Under the pieces are notes generated by a model, which worked only from the letters and a program-made list of their open reading frames with translations, was not told the origin of the DNA and did not search any database. This document shows, piece by piece, positions 32,080 through 41,827 of a DNA stretch of 64,000 nt. Positions within the stretch are counted from its first letter, which is position 1. Each line of letters begins with the position of its first letter. Source of the stretch: Candida dubliniensis CD36 (taxonomy: Eukaryota; Ascomycota; Pichiomycetes; Serinales; Debaryomycetaceae); the NCBI RefSeq assembly GCF_000026945.1, contig NC_012865.1:186001-250000 (forward strand). Reading direction: 5' to 3'. Both the position numbers and the translations under genes were made by a program.

Positions 32080-33786
32080 CTAAGCAATAAGTAACCAGAA
32101 TTTCTCCCAAATATTTCTTGGTGGTGGGACTTCAAACTCAGCATCATTAATATCTCTGACCCCAGTATCAATATCACATTCATCCAATGGGATTAGTATA
32201 TTTTCCCATTTGAAAGAATCTTTACCAAACCCAAAAAAGAAAAAATGGAATCCAATCCAAAGTATAACAAATAATATCACAGAAATATAAGCGGTGAAGA
32301 AATCACTAGCATTGAAATTCCAAAACACTGTAAATCCTTGAATCAACACCACGATAAATATAATAGTAATAGCATAATAGGCACTATATGGCATGAAAAA
32401 TGCCTTATAAGGTAAAATGTCTCTACTTATACCTCTTTTTCTAAGAACGTTCATGAATCTAACATGACTCACTGAAATAAATCCCCAAGCAATCAATCCA
32501 GCAGTGGCAATAATATTCAATAACCAAGTGAAAGCTTTATTACCATCTTCAGAACATGCTAAGTAACCCAAAGCACCAAATGCAGCTGTGAACAATACAG
32601 CACAATAGGGAACACCGCCTCTATTAGTTTTAAGGAAAATTTTAGGAGCAACACCAGCCTGAGCTAAACCGTAAAGGATACGTGAACCAGAATAGACATT
32701 CGAGTTACCTGCAGAAATAATTGTTGTAACGATCACGGCATTGAAAATGTGTGGTAAAACTTTGGTACCTGAATTTTCCATAGCAATAAGGAATGGAGAG
32801 TTTCTTGTAAATCCTCCATCTTCAGTAAGTTTTGGATCATTATAAGGAACCAAAAGACCAATGAAAAGCATACACAAGACGTAGAATACCAAAATTCTGA
32901 ACATGACTTTCTTAATTGCACTCCGAATTGCTCTAGGAGAGGCTTCACCAGCAGTGACAGCAACCAATTCAGTACCTTGGAAAGTGAAGACCGCATTAAT
33001 AAGTCCATTAATAAAAGAGATTGCGTATTTCCCATTATTCAGAACTAACATTCCATCACCCCATGCATACCCATTCCGCCAATAACGGAACCCCACTGGT
33101 CCAGTTTTACCAGCACCGCATACCATGATAAATGCATAAATAAGCCATCCAACAATAGCAAGCACTTTAGTTGATGCAATCCAAAATTCAACTTCTCCAT
33201 AATATTTCACGGGGAATAAGTTAAATGTGGTTAATATAACGAAAAAAATGGAAATCCAAGCGGCTAATGGCACGGCATCGGTCCAATATTGTATGACTTG
33301 TCCAACAACTGATAATTCTAGAGCAAATGTTATAGCCCAAGAAAACCAATATAACCAACCATTAGCAGCACCACAACTTTTAGAAACCCAACGAGTTATA
33401 AATTGTGCAAACGACCCAGATATAGGGATATATGTAGTCATTTCACCAAGTGATTGAGTTACTGAATATGCTAATGTTGTGACAAATAAAAATGATATTA
33501 ATGACATTACTGGACCGGTAGTATGAAGTAATGAACCGGTAGAAATGAATAATCCAGTACCAATGGTACCACCAATGGCAATCATAGAAACATGTCTGGC
33601 TTTTAAATCTCTTTTAACTTCATCACAAGTACTATATTGTTGACTTGATATATCATCATCTTTGTCTATAAATCCTATTGATTTGTTATCCTTAAGGGAA
33701 ATTATTGGTTGAACACCATGAGATTCTATGTCATTAGAACTACCACTGGTGCTTTCAACAGGATATTTCTCATTCACTTCAAACAT
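32080..33786 (-). CDS. CAN2: Basic amino acid permease Can2 (paralogue of Can1)
   Basis: 568 residues. It aligns with Can1 over its length, with the same TM1 motif ([20 protein letters not shown]), the same [15 protein letters not shown] and a nearly identical C-tail. It differs mainly in the first 50 residues and at scattered membrane positions, for example QYWTDAV against QFWTDAV. It is predicted to import arginine, lysine and related amino acids at the plasma membrane. It is oriented opposite to CAN1 about 13 kb away and forms the outer pair of a nested inverted arrangement around the HAL repeats. The distinct N-tail, where permease ubiquitination and trafficking are usually controlled, suggests different regulation. 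Confidence 0.93.
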   Translation of the reverse strand: MFEVNEKYPVESTSGSSNDIESHGVQPIISLKDNKSIGFIDKDDDISSQQYSTCDEVKRDLKARHVSMIAIGGTIGTGLFISTGSLLHTTGPVMSLISFLFVTTLAYSVTQSLGEMTTYIPISGSFAQFITRWVSKSCGAANGWLYWFSWAITFALELSVVGQVIQYWTDAVPLAAWISIFFVILTTFNLFPVKYYGEVEFWIASTKVLAIVGWLIYAFIMVCGAGKTGPVGFRYWRNGYAWGDGMLVLNNGKYAISFINGLINAVFTFQGTELVAVTAGEASPRAIRSAIKKVMFRILVFYVLCMLFIGLLVPYNDPKLTEDGGFTRNSPFLIAMENSGTKVLPHIFNAVIVTTIISAGNSNVYSGSRILYGLAQAGVAPKIFLKTNRGGVPYCAVLFTAAFGALGYLACSEDGNKAFTWLLNIIATAGLIAWGFISVSHVRFMNVLRKRGISRDILPYKAFFMPYSAYYAITIIFIVVLIQGFTVFWNFNASDFFTAYISVILFVILWIGFHFFFFGFGKDSFKWENILIPLDECDIDTGVRDINDAEFEVPPPRNIWEKFWLLIA

Positions 33787-35405
33787 AATCCTGATATAAT
33801 TAATCTTAATTAGAAGAAATTGAATAAAAAAACAACTGTAACAATTAGAATTGATAAAAATTTTTTTTAAAAAATGGAACTCTTACAGTTGAAGACTTTT
33901 TATATTATATTGTTATTAGGTGGTGGTGATGATGATGATGGAATTGGTTTTGCGGCAATGTCGAGCAGAACAATTATTATTTTTTTCTTTTGTTTCTTTT
34001 TTTTTTTTTTTCTTGTCCGAATTCAATGAAACCCAATTAATTTCAAATGGCTTTGGTATTAATATTGATAGATATTGAGGGGGGGGGGAAGGAGAATGTT
34101 TGTAGGTGGTTAATTGCAACAATATTGATGTTGATTCATGTTTTCTTGTTTGAAATGTGGAGAAGTATAAGCATCTCGTTGTTATATTCCATTAGGAGAG
34201 TTGGTTGGAGAATTCAAGAAAAATGGTAATTTTAAAGAGGGAACGCACAAAGTGTTACAAAAATGTGTGCATTGTAGTTGATCTGCTATCCTATTAGAAT
34301 TCTTGTAGTTATTATCTTTTTCTTTGGTAAATTTTATCATCATTTCTTGCTGGTAACTGAACAACCACAATTTATGTGCCGTGTTTCAACGGTTTGAAAA
34401 GGAGTCAAATTAAATTAGACTAGAGAGAATTACATCAGGATAGTACAATCAGCATTAATAATACCTTTTGACTTATGTGAAAACCATTCTATTCTTAATG
34501 AGATGTTCTTAAGTTTGAATTCCTAATTAGGCAAATCAACCAATCCAAAATTATGCTTAACCGCCATCTGTAATTTATCACCACCCCTCTCGGTTCTTTT
34601 TTTGAAAAACTGTTGCCGTGCCAATAAACACTTAAATTACAAGATAAGCGCAAAATCCAGGAATAAGGCATTTTAAAATAGGCATTTTGGCAATTCGTAA
34701 AGGCGTTGCTTTAATGGAATGCCATCCCGAAATTCATTTCCAAGACGGAAAGAAAAGAAGAAAATTGTCAAATTGCCATCGTTAATTTTGCCTTGAATAA
34801 TATGCCGCACAGCCGTCACGCAGTTTCTCTTAAACCTGCTTGAAGTTTTTAACTCGGTTCCAAACTAAAATGCCGTTGTTGGTTCTCAATAGAACTTGAG
34901 CTTTCGTTCTTACTTGCACTTAGGGTTCAAATCCAAGAGTAGATGAACCCCACAAGAAGAAGAAGATAAGACTGATCTATCGAAAAAGAGGAGTCTTGAT
35001 AAAGATATTGTTGTTGTTGTTGTTGTTGGTGTTTTTTTTTTCTTGTTGGTTTTGTGGATGCTGCAAATAAACTGCATGGAAATAAGAATAAGAATAGTTG
35101 TTGGCTGGAATTGCAAGTCCGTGAATGGTAGCATAATTTGCCAATATTTATATAGTCTTCAAAGGTTGATAGTACGTGAGTACTGTTAGGCAGTTTACAG
35201 GCGAAGTTTGTGTTCTCTAAACACACCTGAATTGTAATAACAGCCCATCTTGAAGCCAAATCTGTTTACTTTTCTACATCAAAATCAGAATCCTTTCATT
35301 AATTCACTTTCATTCATATCAAATATCTAGTATCTAACTACATATTACATGTTTCAAATGAATTTTTAAAATATCATAAAACTTGGGGATACGCCATAAA
35401 GCTTC
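33787..35405. other. Intergenic region between CAN2 and CIP1
   Basis: CAN2 promoter and CIP1 3' flank, 1.6 kb. Minus-strand frames at 33,916-34,122 and 34,910-35,259 are Gln/Leu-rich low complexity and not convincing. A GATAAG at 34,642 is a possible GATA-factor site for CAN2. A run of 10 G lies at 34,079-34,088 and a GTT repeat near 35,009-35,025. No RNA gene is seen. Confidence 0.45.
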
Positions 35406-36305
35406 TTAGTATTTACCCCATTTCCATAAAGATTCACCTGGATTAACCAATTCATTATCTAATTTACTAGAAAGTAACCCTTTATCCAAACCTTGAGCAG
35501 AAATAACTTGTAAATACCAACTGAATTTATTACCATCAAAACCAGCTTTCAAAGATTCAGCAAACTCTTTCTTTGCATCAGCAGCAGATTGTTCTGAAAC
35601 AATCTTCAATTCAACATTATGATCTTTAGAATATCTGTCAATAACATCTTTAACAGTGATTCTATCAGAAGCAATTCTAATGGTATCTGGTAATTCTTTT
35701 GGATTTGGATTAGTAGCAATAGAAAGGACAGCTTTACCAACATCTTCCAATTTAGAAATATCCAATTGTTGATTGATATCACCAATAAGTTTAACAGTTT
35801 TATCTTCAGCATTTATACCAGTGGAACCAACCCATTCATAAAGGAAAGCTCCAGGAACAGCAAATAATGAATTCACAATATCAACTACTTTAACCCCCAA
35901 TTTTCTGACATTTTCTGAATGTTGAGTTTTAATACTTAAAAACCCTGGAGCATATTCGTCAACTTTTGGAATATCAGTACCAAATTGTGATGGGATAAAT
36001 AATTTTGGTTTAATTGTACCGACTAATTTTTCAATATTAGCAAAGGCAACTGGATTCGGACCAATTAATTCAATAATAACATCAGTACCAGATAATTTTT
36101 CATTTAAAGTTGTTTTAATTGATTCTTCATTGATTTCAGAAACAATATATTCAATTTTTTCATTCTTAGTTTCTGGTTCCTTTCTAGTGATGGCTTTAAT
36201 AGGGAAATTGATTTTATCGTCAAAAATACCGGAATTGATAGCTTCAAGAACTGGCTTGCCCAAGAAACCATTTAAACCGATGATAGCAATTGAAACTTTA
36301 GACAT
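35406..36305 (-). CDS. CIP1: Cip1, NmrA/isoflavone-reductase-like oxidoreductase induced by stress
   Basis: 299 residues. A Rossmann fold begins VSIAIIGLNGFLGKPVLEA (GxxGxxG, residues 10-16), the NADP-binding start of atypical short-chain dehydrogenases. FIPSQFGTDI and the C-terminal helices match the NmrA/isoflavone reductase-like family. C. albicans CIP1 is known as cadmium-induced and is responsive to oxidative stress through Cap1. The substrate is unknown. The upstream region contains two Yap1/Cap1-type elements (separate features), consistent with that regulation. The family Lys-containing active-site segment is at SIKTQHSENVRKLG. Confidence 0.9.
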   Translation of the reverse strand: MSKVSIAIIGLNGFLGKPVLEAINSGIFDDKINFPIKAITRKEPETKNEKIEYIVSEINEESIKTTLNEKLSGTDVIIELIGPNPVAFANIEKLVGTIKPKLFIPSQFGTDIPKVDEYAPGFLSIKTQHSENVRKLGVKVVDIVNSLFAVPGAFLYEWVGSTGINAEDKTVKLIGDINQQLDISKLEDVGKAVLSIATNPNPKELPDTIRIASDRITVKDVIDRYSKDHNVELKIVSEQSAADAKKEFAESLKAGFDGNKFSWYLQVISAQGLDKGLLSSKLDNELVNPGESLWKWGKY

Positions 36306-37072
36306 TGTGATAGATATACGTATTGTAGATTAATTATTAGATAATAGTGTATTGAGTAATTGATTGATGAGATTGGGAAACAAAAAATCTAAAGCATAAT
36401 GAATGGAAGAATCAGGTCTATTTATAATGTTTTTGATTCAATGTGTGGCCCAATTAGGGGGGAGATGAACACGATGTAAGGACACAATGCATATTAACTA
36501 ATACACAAGTACAATGACAGCATATTCTGTTATAGCCATAGTTGTATGTGGAATGGAATGGAAAATTCCTGCAAAGCAAGCAAAGGGGAAAAAAGAAAAA
36601 TTGTGGCGTAATCTGAAATTTGTTCTTATTTGTAAACAAACAACTTTTCATTACATAATATGCAAGTGATGATTATTAATCAATTTTAATCAAGGTAATC
36701 CTTTATCGTGTTTTTTAGTTTTATAATATGTCAATATCAGCAACCCAAAAAACAAATAATGAAGCCATATCATAATCACAGTTGATTGTTTAACTATTTG
36801 TAATCATCGTATTAGAAATAATTGTACAAAACTGTTTTGATTATTAAATTGTATTGGTAATTGTTCCACTATGGCGAGTGTAATTGTGGCTAGAGTATAA
36901 ACTGATATCAATTCACTCATCTCTTTAATATTTTAGGTCTGGTAGTACACTTACTATTGTTCATCAATTTAACATGTGTATAAGCCACATTTACACAACA
37001 AGTCTAAGTAAATTTTGCAACCCTCAGATACAAAGGATATTTGGCAAAAAAAAAGGAGCTGAACTCTAGTTA

Positions 37073-37079
37073 TTACTAA
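37073..37079 (+). promoter_or_regulatory. Putative Cap1 (Yap1-type) element TTACTAA
   Basis: Exact TTACTAA, the AP-1-like site used by yeast and Candida Yap1/Cap1. It lies in the upstream region of CIP1, 49 bp from a second site. The seven-base match alone is weak. The pairing and the known stress induction of CIP1 raise it. Confidence 0.45.
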
Positions 37080-37091
37080 GCATACGAACGA

Positions 37092-37105
37092 TTTAATCGA
37101 TTAAA
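37092..37105. promoter_or_regulatory. Perfect 14-bp palindrome between the two Cap1-type sites
   Basis: TTTAATCGATTAAA equals its own reverse complement. It lies centrally between TTACTAA and TTAGTAA. It could be a dimeric factor site. No factor is assigned. Confidence 0.35.
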
Positions 37106-37127
37106 CTGAAGGGGATCTTTGATATTA

Positions 37128-37134
37128 TTAGTAA
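37128..37134 (+). promoter_or_regulatory. Putative Cap1 (Yap1-type) element TTAGTAA
   Basis: Exact TTAGTAA, the second AP-1-like site upstream of CIP1. This is the form commonly reported for Cap1. Confidence 0.45.
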
Positions 37135-37499
37135 AATTATTATTAAGCGTTGATTTTCTATTAGAGTTGCAGACAACGATTCACGGAAGAAACAAATTGA
37201 GATAACGTGAAATAAAAAGTTGTATCATCCGATATCCGGTATCCCTTCCCTATAGGTTTTGTGTATATGAATATCAATGCTGATGAGTAATAAGGGATAA
37301 TGTAATGATTTGAAACATCTTTGAGGAGAGTAGATTATTTATTGGTTGTAATGAAGAACATTTATTCCATAATTGGCATAAAATTTTAACCAAAAAAAAA
37401 TAAACAACCATTTGATGATTTTGAAAACTACATAACAGGATATACAATTACTTAACCTCTTTAATACATAACTGAATCTTCTAACTACAACCAAGCTAA

Positions 37500-39598
37500 T
37501 TAAAAATAAACTTCATAATAATTATCATCTCTAGTCGTATCATTGTGATCACCATCCTCCTCTTCATCTTCATCTTCCTCTTCTTCTAGATTATCTTCAA
37601 CAGTATATAACCCAATTCTTCTTCGATTATTATTTGATGATGGTGCATTCTTTTTAAATTTCTTAAAATTCTTTCTTCCAGTATACCTTGATTCAACATT
37701 ACCAACACCATCAGTACCCTTGTTGCGGTTACGATTACGATTACGACGATTCACTAATTCAACAACTTCAACAATTGCTAAATTTTTCAAATTCTCATTA
37801 ATTTCAAAATCTGATTCAAAATTTTGTGGTTTATTTAATTCTTGAACTTTTAAAACTGCATCTACTAATGATACTTTTGGTGTAATTTTAGGAATTTTAA
37901 ATGATTTTCGATCAACAATAACATCATCATCTTTGTCTTTATTTTTACGTTTGAATCCAATCGATGGGTTTTCTTCTTCAGTATTTATTGATGAAGAGTT
38001 TGAGCCAGAATTTAAACTAGATTTTTGTGATTTGGAATTCAGTTTGGATTGTAAAGCTAATTGATTAGCTGGTAAGGGTATTGATAAATTTGAATCATTT
38101 GAACTAATAAGTACATCATTTTGATTTAAGTTAATGGTTTGTGAAGAATTTAAAACTTTTCGTTTTTGTTCAAGGGTTGGGATTTTTTTAATGGGATCAC
38201 TTAATTGGGTTATCTCTTGAGTTATTGAATCATTATCACCGCTAGTATTTTTCTGACTAGTTGATTCAGGTGAAATACTTTTATTGTTAGTGTCCAAAAT
38301 TGATACTTTAGGGGAAGAATCACGTGTAGTTGGTGCTGTTGCTAAAGAGAAGAAATGCAATCTATCAACTTTTTCATATTTCCTTCTCTTCCGTCCTGGA
38401 GGTGCTACTACTTCTGGAGACGTAGTTGCTGTTGCTGCTGATTTATCTGTTGATAGCATAGTTGTTGATGTACGTTTCAATTGTTTTAATGAATTCTTGG
38501 GGAGATCCAGAATTGAATTTGTTTTAATTGATTGCCATAATTGATCCATAGTTATAGTTTGGAAATTATGTCTATTCATTGTTGTTGTCATTGGTGTTGA
38601 AGCAATTAAAATAAATTGATTATCACCTATTTTAGATTGTAAATAATCTTGATTTTTTGGATCTCCTTCTTGTTGTATCAACAATGTAAAATCTATAATA
38701 ATTGTTTCCAACCAATCTATTTTCTCTAATGATACCAATTTAATATCGCCAAACAATTTCAATCTATTATTTTTCGGAACATAATCATTATTTGGTAAAT
38801 ACTTTGGATAATCTATATCCAATAACCAATCTTTAACACTAGTAGTATTCCTATAATGTTCATTGTCATGTTCATGACCTAATACCATTTGTAACCATTG
38901 TGAATTTAAAATTGGGATCCCTTTGATAATGGCCAGTTTGAATTCATTTTTTTGTTCTTCTTGTTCAATATTGATAATATCATTATCATAATAATAATGA
39001 GTTGCATCCATTACATTATCAACAATCTGAATATCAATACCATGATTCTTTATTATTGTCTTATAATGAATTTGATCATATTTATCATTTGAACTAATAT
39101 ATAACCTTAATGGAACCCATTCAATGAAAAGTGGTGTATCTTGAGTTATAATTTGTCCAGTTTGTTTATCAATTTGGGAAATAGTTTCAATTTTCAATTT
39201 TGTTTCATTAGTGAAATCAATTTCTTCTGGTTTACTATCTTTTGATAATAATTTATAAGTCTTTCCATTTATAATTGTTTTCGCTCGACTACATATTCTA
39301 ATGATTAATAATGTTTTGTCACCAACTGCTGATGTTGATGCGGGTGATGATGATGATGATGATAATTGTGTATTTGTAATGTTGGGGCCAGTTATTAATT
39401 CAATTAATTCTCGTGATACCTTAGGTGACCAAAATTTGATATCAGTATTCTCATCACGTCCCACAGTATAATTTGTTTCTGGTGATAAATGTTTATATTC
39501 TAATAAATTGTTAGTTAGTTTGAAGTCAATTGAATGTAAAAAGTATTAAGCACTAACATACCCCCTCTTGGATCATCTTTATGATATGTTATCCACAT
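37500..39598 (-). CDS. XRS2: Xrs2/Nbs1 homologue (MRN complex), two exons
   Basis: Spliced: exon 1 39,598-39,562 and exon 2 39,499-37,500, giving 678 residues. Without the intron the frame has no ATG at its start. With it the N-terminus reads MWITYHKDDPRG then EYKHLSPETNYTVGRDENTD, a proper FHA domain with GR and VSREL. BRCT-like features follow (GIPILNSQWLQMVLG near 215). The long middle is Ser/Asn-rich. Near residue 625, GRKNFKKFKKN matches the Mre11-binding motif of Nbs1/Xrs2, and the tail is acidic. The protein would tether Mre11-Rad50 in double-strand-break repair and recruit Tel1. The divergence is high, as usual for Xrs2. Confidence 0.82.
39500..39561 (-). other. 62-bp intron in XRS2
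   Basis: On the minus strand the donor is GTATGT (first base 39,561), a branch-like ACTAACTAAC lies shortly before the end, and the acceptor is TTATTAG (last base 39,500). Removal joins phase-1 codon G/AA and restores the FHA start. Consensus splice sites and the gain of an ATG and domain support it. Confidence 0.85.
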
Positions 39599-40249
39599 AG
39601 TCTAGTATATGTTTATTTGCCAATAAAGGCTTTTCCATGGGAAGTTGATTCAAGTAGTAGAAACTGAAAAAAAAAAAATCTATCGTGAGCCCCTTACAAT
39701 TCTACACCCAGAGAAACACACATTTCGTAAACCCTTCCATTAACACATTCAAACCCATGCTTCCATAGACAGTAAATTGAAGTAAAATACTTCTAAAGTA
39801 ACAATAGTGAAACTTTAGTTTTTCAAATCATTATTGGTTTCATACCAGAATTATACTAGTGGTCACGTGATTTACAAAGAATCAAACTTTACTGGAACAA
39901 TAAATCATAATTACAAACAACAGAGGATTATGAGGTTTTGGGGGTAAAGTATAGAATTACAATAACCATTAGTTAATCTTGTTTGTCAGTTTTATAGTAG
40001 ACGATTAGTTAAATATTTATTTATTTATTTATTTATGTTTGTCAATCTCCTTGTTATAAAAATAGCATCGTCATTTTTTTTTTTTTTTCTCTCACTTCTC
40101 ACACTAACTTTTGCTGTTCATTCAAGGCTGTACTCCAATCAAAATTTCATTTCATCAACGAAAAATACTGATCATACTTAAACTTCAACAAAATAATCAA
40201 ATAATTCATTTACTTCCTGTTTATATCATATAATTACAATTAATCAAAG
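39599..40249. other. Intergenic region, divergent promoters of XRS2 and SEC9
   Basis: Contains a Cbf1-type TCACGTGA at 39,863-39,870 and a TTTA repeat near 40,016-40,036. No coding frame. Confidence 0.5.
39861..39870. promoter_or_regulatory. Putative Cbf1 (CACGTG) site between XRS2 and SEC9
   Basis: GGTCACGTGA, an E-box with flanking T/A as favoured by Cbf1, in a divergent promoter. Similar sites occur at 48,330, 48,587 and 63,633 in this window. Confidence 0.4.
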
Positions 40250-41827
40250 ATGGGTATTAAGAAAATGTTTCAAAAGAAAGAACCAACTGAACAAGAAATT
40301 CGAGAAGAATTAAGTCGAGTTGGGATTTCTACAAGATCAAATAATACTCGACAAGAGAAATTTGGAGCATTTAAAAATTATGCTCAAGAACGAGCTAATA
40401 TGAAACCACAATTAGGACCAGTTGGAGGGAATCCTTATGCCAATATTAATCCTGGCAATAATAATAATAATAATCTGAATCCTTATGCCAATAATAGCAA
40501 TGATAGTGGTAATGGTAATAATCCTTATGGTGGTGGTGGTAGTAGTAGTACTTCATCTACTAATAATAATCCTTATGGAAGTTCTGGTGGTAATGGTAAT
40601 GGAAGGGGATCATCATCATCTAGTCCTTATGCATCAACAACATCTACCACCACTAGATCATCAAATCCATATGGGAATAACAATGGTTCTAGATCCAGTC
40701 AAAATGCTTCTAGTCCATATGCCAAATCAACTAATAATTCATCATATAGTAACTCACCATATTCTGGATCAACAGTAAACAATAGTAATAGTAGTGGTGG
40801 TACTGGTACTGGTACTGTTGGTAACCCTTATGCTGGTGGTAGAAGTTCACTGTCTCAAAAACCACGAGACAATGTATATAATGCTACTCGTACATCAACT
40901 AGACAAACCCAAGGATATGGAGGTGATACTGATTCAACTCTTGATCTTAATGCCATTCCTTCACATCAAATGTTTGATAATAAAAAACCCATTAAAAGAA
41001 ATCAACAACAACAACAACCTGCCAATGATTATAATTTAGATTTGAATGATGAATATGGAGGAGACGGAGAAGAAGAAGAAGATTTGAATTTAGATATTAG
41101 TGAAGTACCTGAAGAACAACAAGAAATCAATTCTGAAGATGAAGAAGTTGAAGCCATTAAACAAGACATTAAATTCACTAAACAAGAATCGGTTCAAAGT
41201 ACAAGAAATACACTTAGAATGGCTCAAGAAGCTGATGCATCAGGTACAAATACATTAGGAATGTTAGGATCACAACTGGAACGATTATATAATGCTGAAC
41301 AAAATTTATTATTAGCAGAAACTCAAACTCAAATAGCTGATGAAAAAGTTAAAGAATTAAAACGATTAAATCGATCAATTTTTATACCTGCTAATGGTAA
41401 TCCTTTTAATAAAAAATCTCGATTACGTCAACAAGAAGAAAAAATTAAGAATCAAAAATTACAAGAAAAATATATTCGAGAAACTAATCGTCAAGAAATG
41501 TTTGCTAGTGAACAACGTATAAAACAAGGAATTACTAATAATTCTACTAATAATGATATTTATAATAAATATCAAGATGAAAAAAATTTATCGGCTGCTA
41601 AAAGATATCAATTTGAAAATGATAGTGAAGATGATGATATGGAAAAAGAAATTGCTCTGAATTTGAATCAAATTGATCAATATGCTAAAAAATTAAAAGG
41701 TTTAGCTAATACTATGGGTACTGAAGTCGATAATCAAAATACTAGATTGAAAAAAATTGAAGAAAGTGCTGATAAATTGGATATTAATGTTCATATGAAT
41801 ACAACTAGATTGAATAATATTCGTTAG
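40250..41827 (+). CDS. SEC9: Sec9, SNAP-25-type t-SNARE of exocytosis
   Basis: 525 residues. The first 230 residues form a low-complexity region with nine (N/S)PY motifs in Asn/Ser/Gly-rich spacers. An acidic segment follows (about 265-300). The Qb SNARE helix lies near 310-375 (ending LLAETQTQIADEKVKELKRLNRSI) and the Qc SNARE helix near 460-525. There is no membrane anchor, as in yeast Sec9. It pairs with Sso and Snc proteins for fusion of secretory vesicles at the plasma membrane. Start MGIKKMFQKKEPTEQEI matches yeast Sec9. Confidence 0.93.
   Translation: MGIKKMFQKKEPTEQEIREELSRVGISTRSNNTRQEKFGAFKNYAQERANMKPQLGPVGGNPYANINPGNNNNNNLNPYANNSNDSGNGNNPYGGGGSSSTSSTNNNPYGSSGGNGNGRGSSSSSPYASTTSTTTRSSNPYGNNNGSRSSQNASSPYAKSTNNSSYSNSPYSGSTVNNSNSSGGTGTGTVGNPYAGGRSSLSQKPRDNVYNATRTSTRQTQGYGGDTDSTLDLNAIPSHQMFDNKKPIKRNQQQQQPANDYNLDLNDEYGGDGEEEEDLNLDISEVPEEQQEINSEDEEVEAIKQDIKFTKQESVQSTRNTLRMAQEADASGTNTLGMLGSQLERLYNAEQNLLLAETQTQIADEKVKELKRLNRSIFIPANGNPFNKKSRLRQQEEKIKNQKLQEKYIRETNRQEMFASEQRIKQGITNNSTNNDIYNKYQDEKNLSAAKRYQFENDSEDDDMEKEIALNLNQIDQYAKKLKGLANTMGTEVDNQNTRLKKIEESADKLDINVHMNTTRLNNIR

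Larger units (their letters stand above)
36306..37499. other. CIP1 promoter region and 3' flank of XRS2
   Basis: 1.2 kb without coding content. Two Cap1-type sites and a perfect 14-bp palindrome cluster at 37,073-37,134, about 770-830 bp upstream of the CIP1 ATG. The rest is A/T-rich. Confidence 0.5.

Noticed and set aside
34921..34936. GGGTTCAAATCC, resembling a tRNA T-loop
   Set aside because: The flanking bases do not pair as a T-stem and no anticodon or acceptor stem is present. No tRNA genes were recognised anywhere in the window.
34910..35259. Minus-strand frames of 74 and 110 codons upstream of CAN2
   Set aside because: Gln run from a GTT repeat and hydrophobic low complexity. Two overlapping frames and no recognisable protein.
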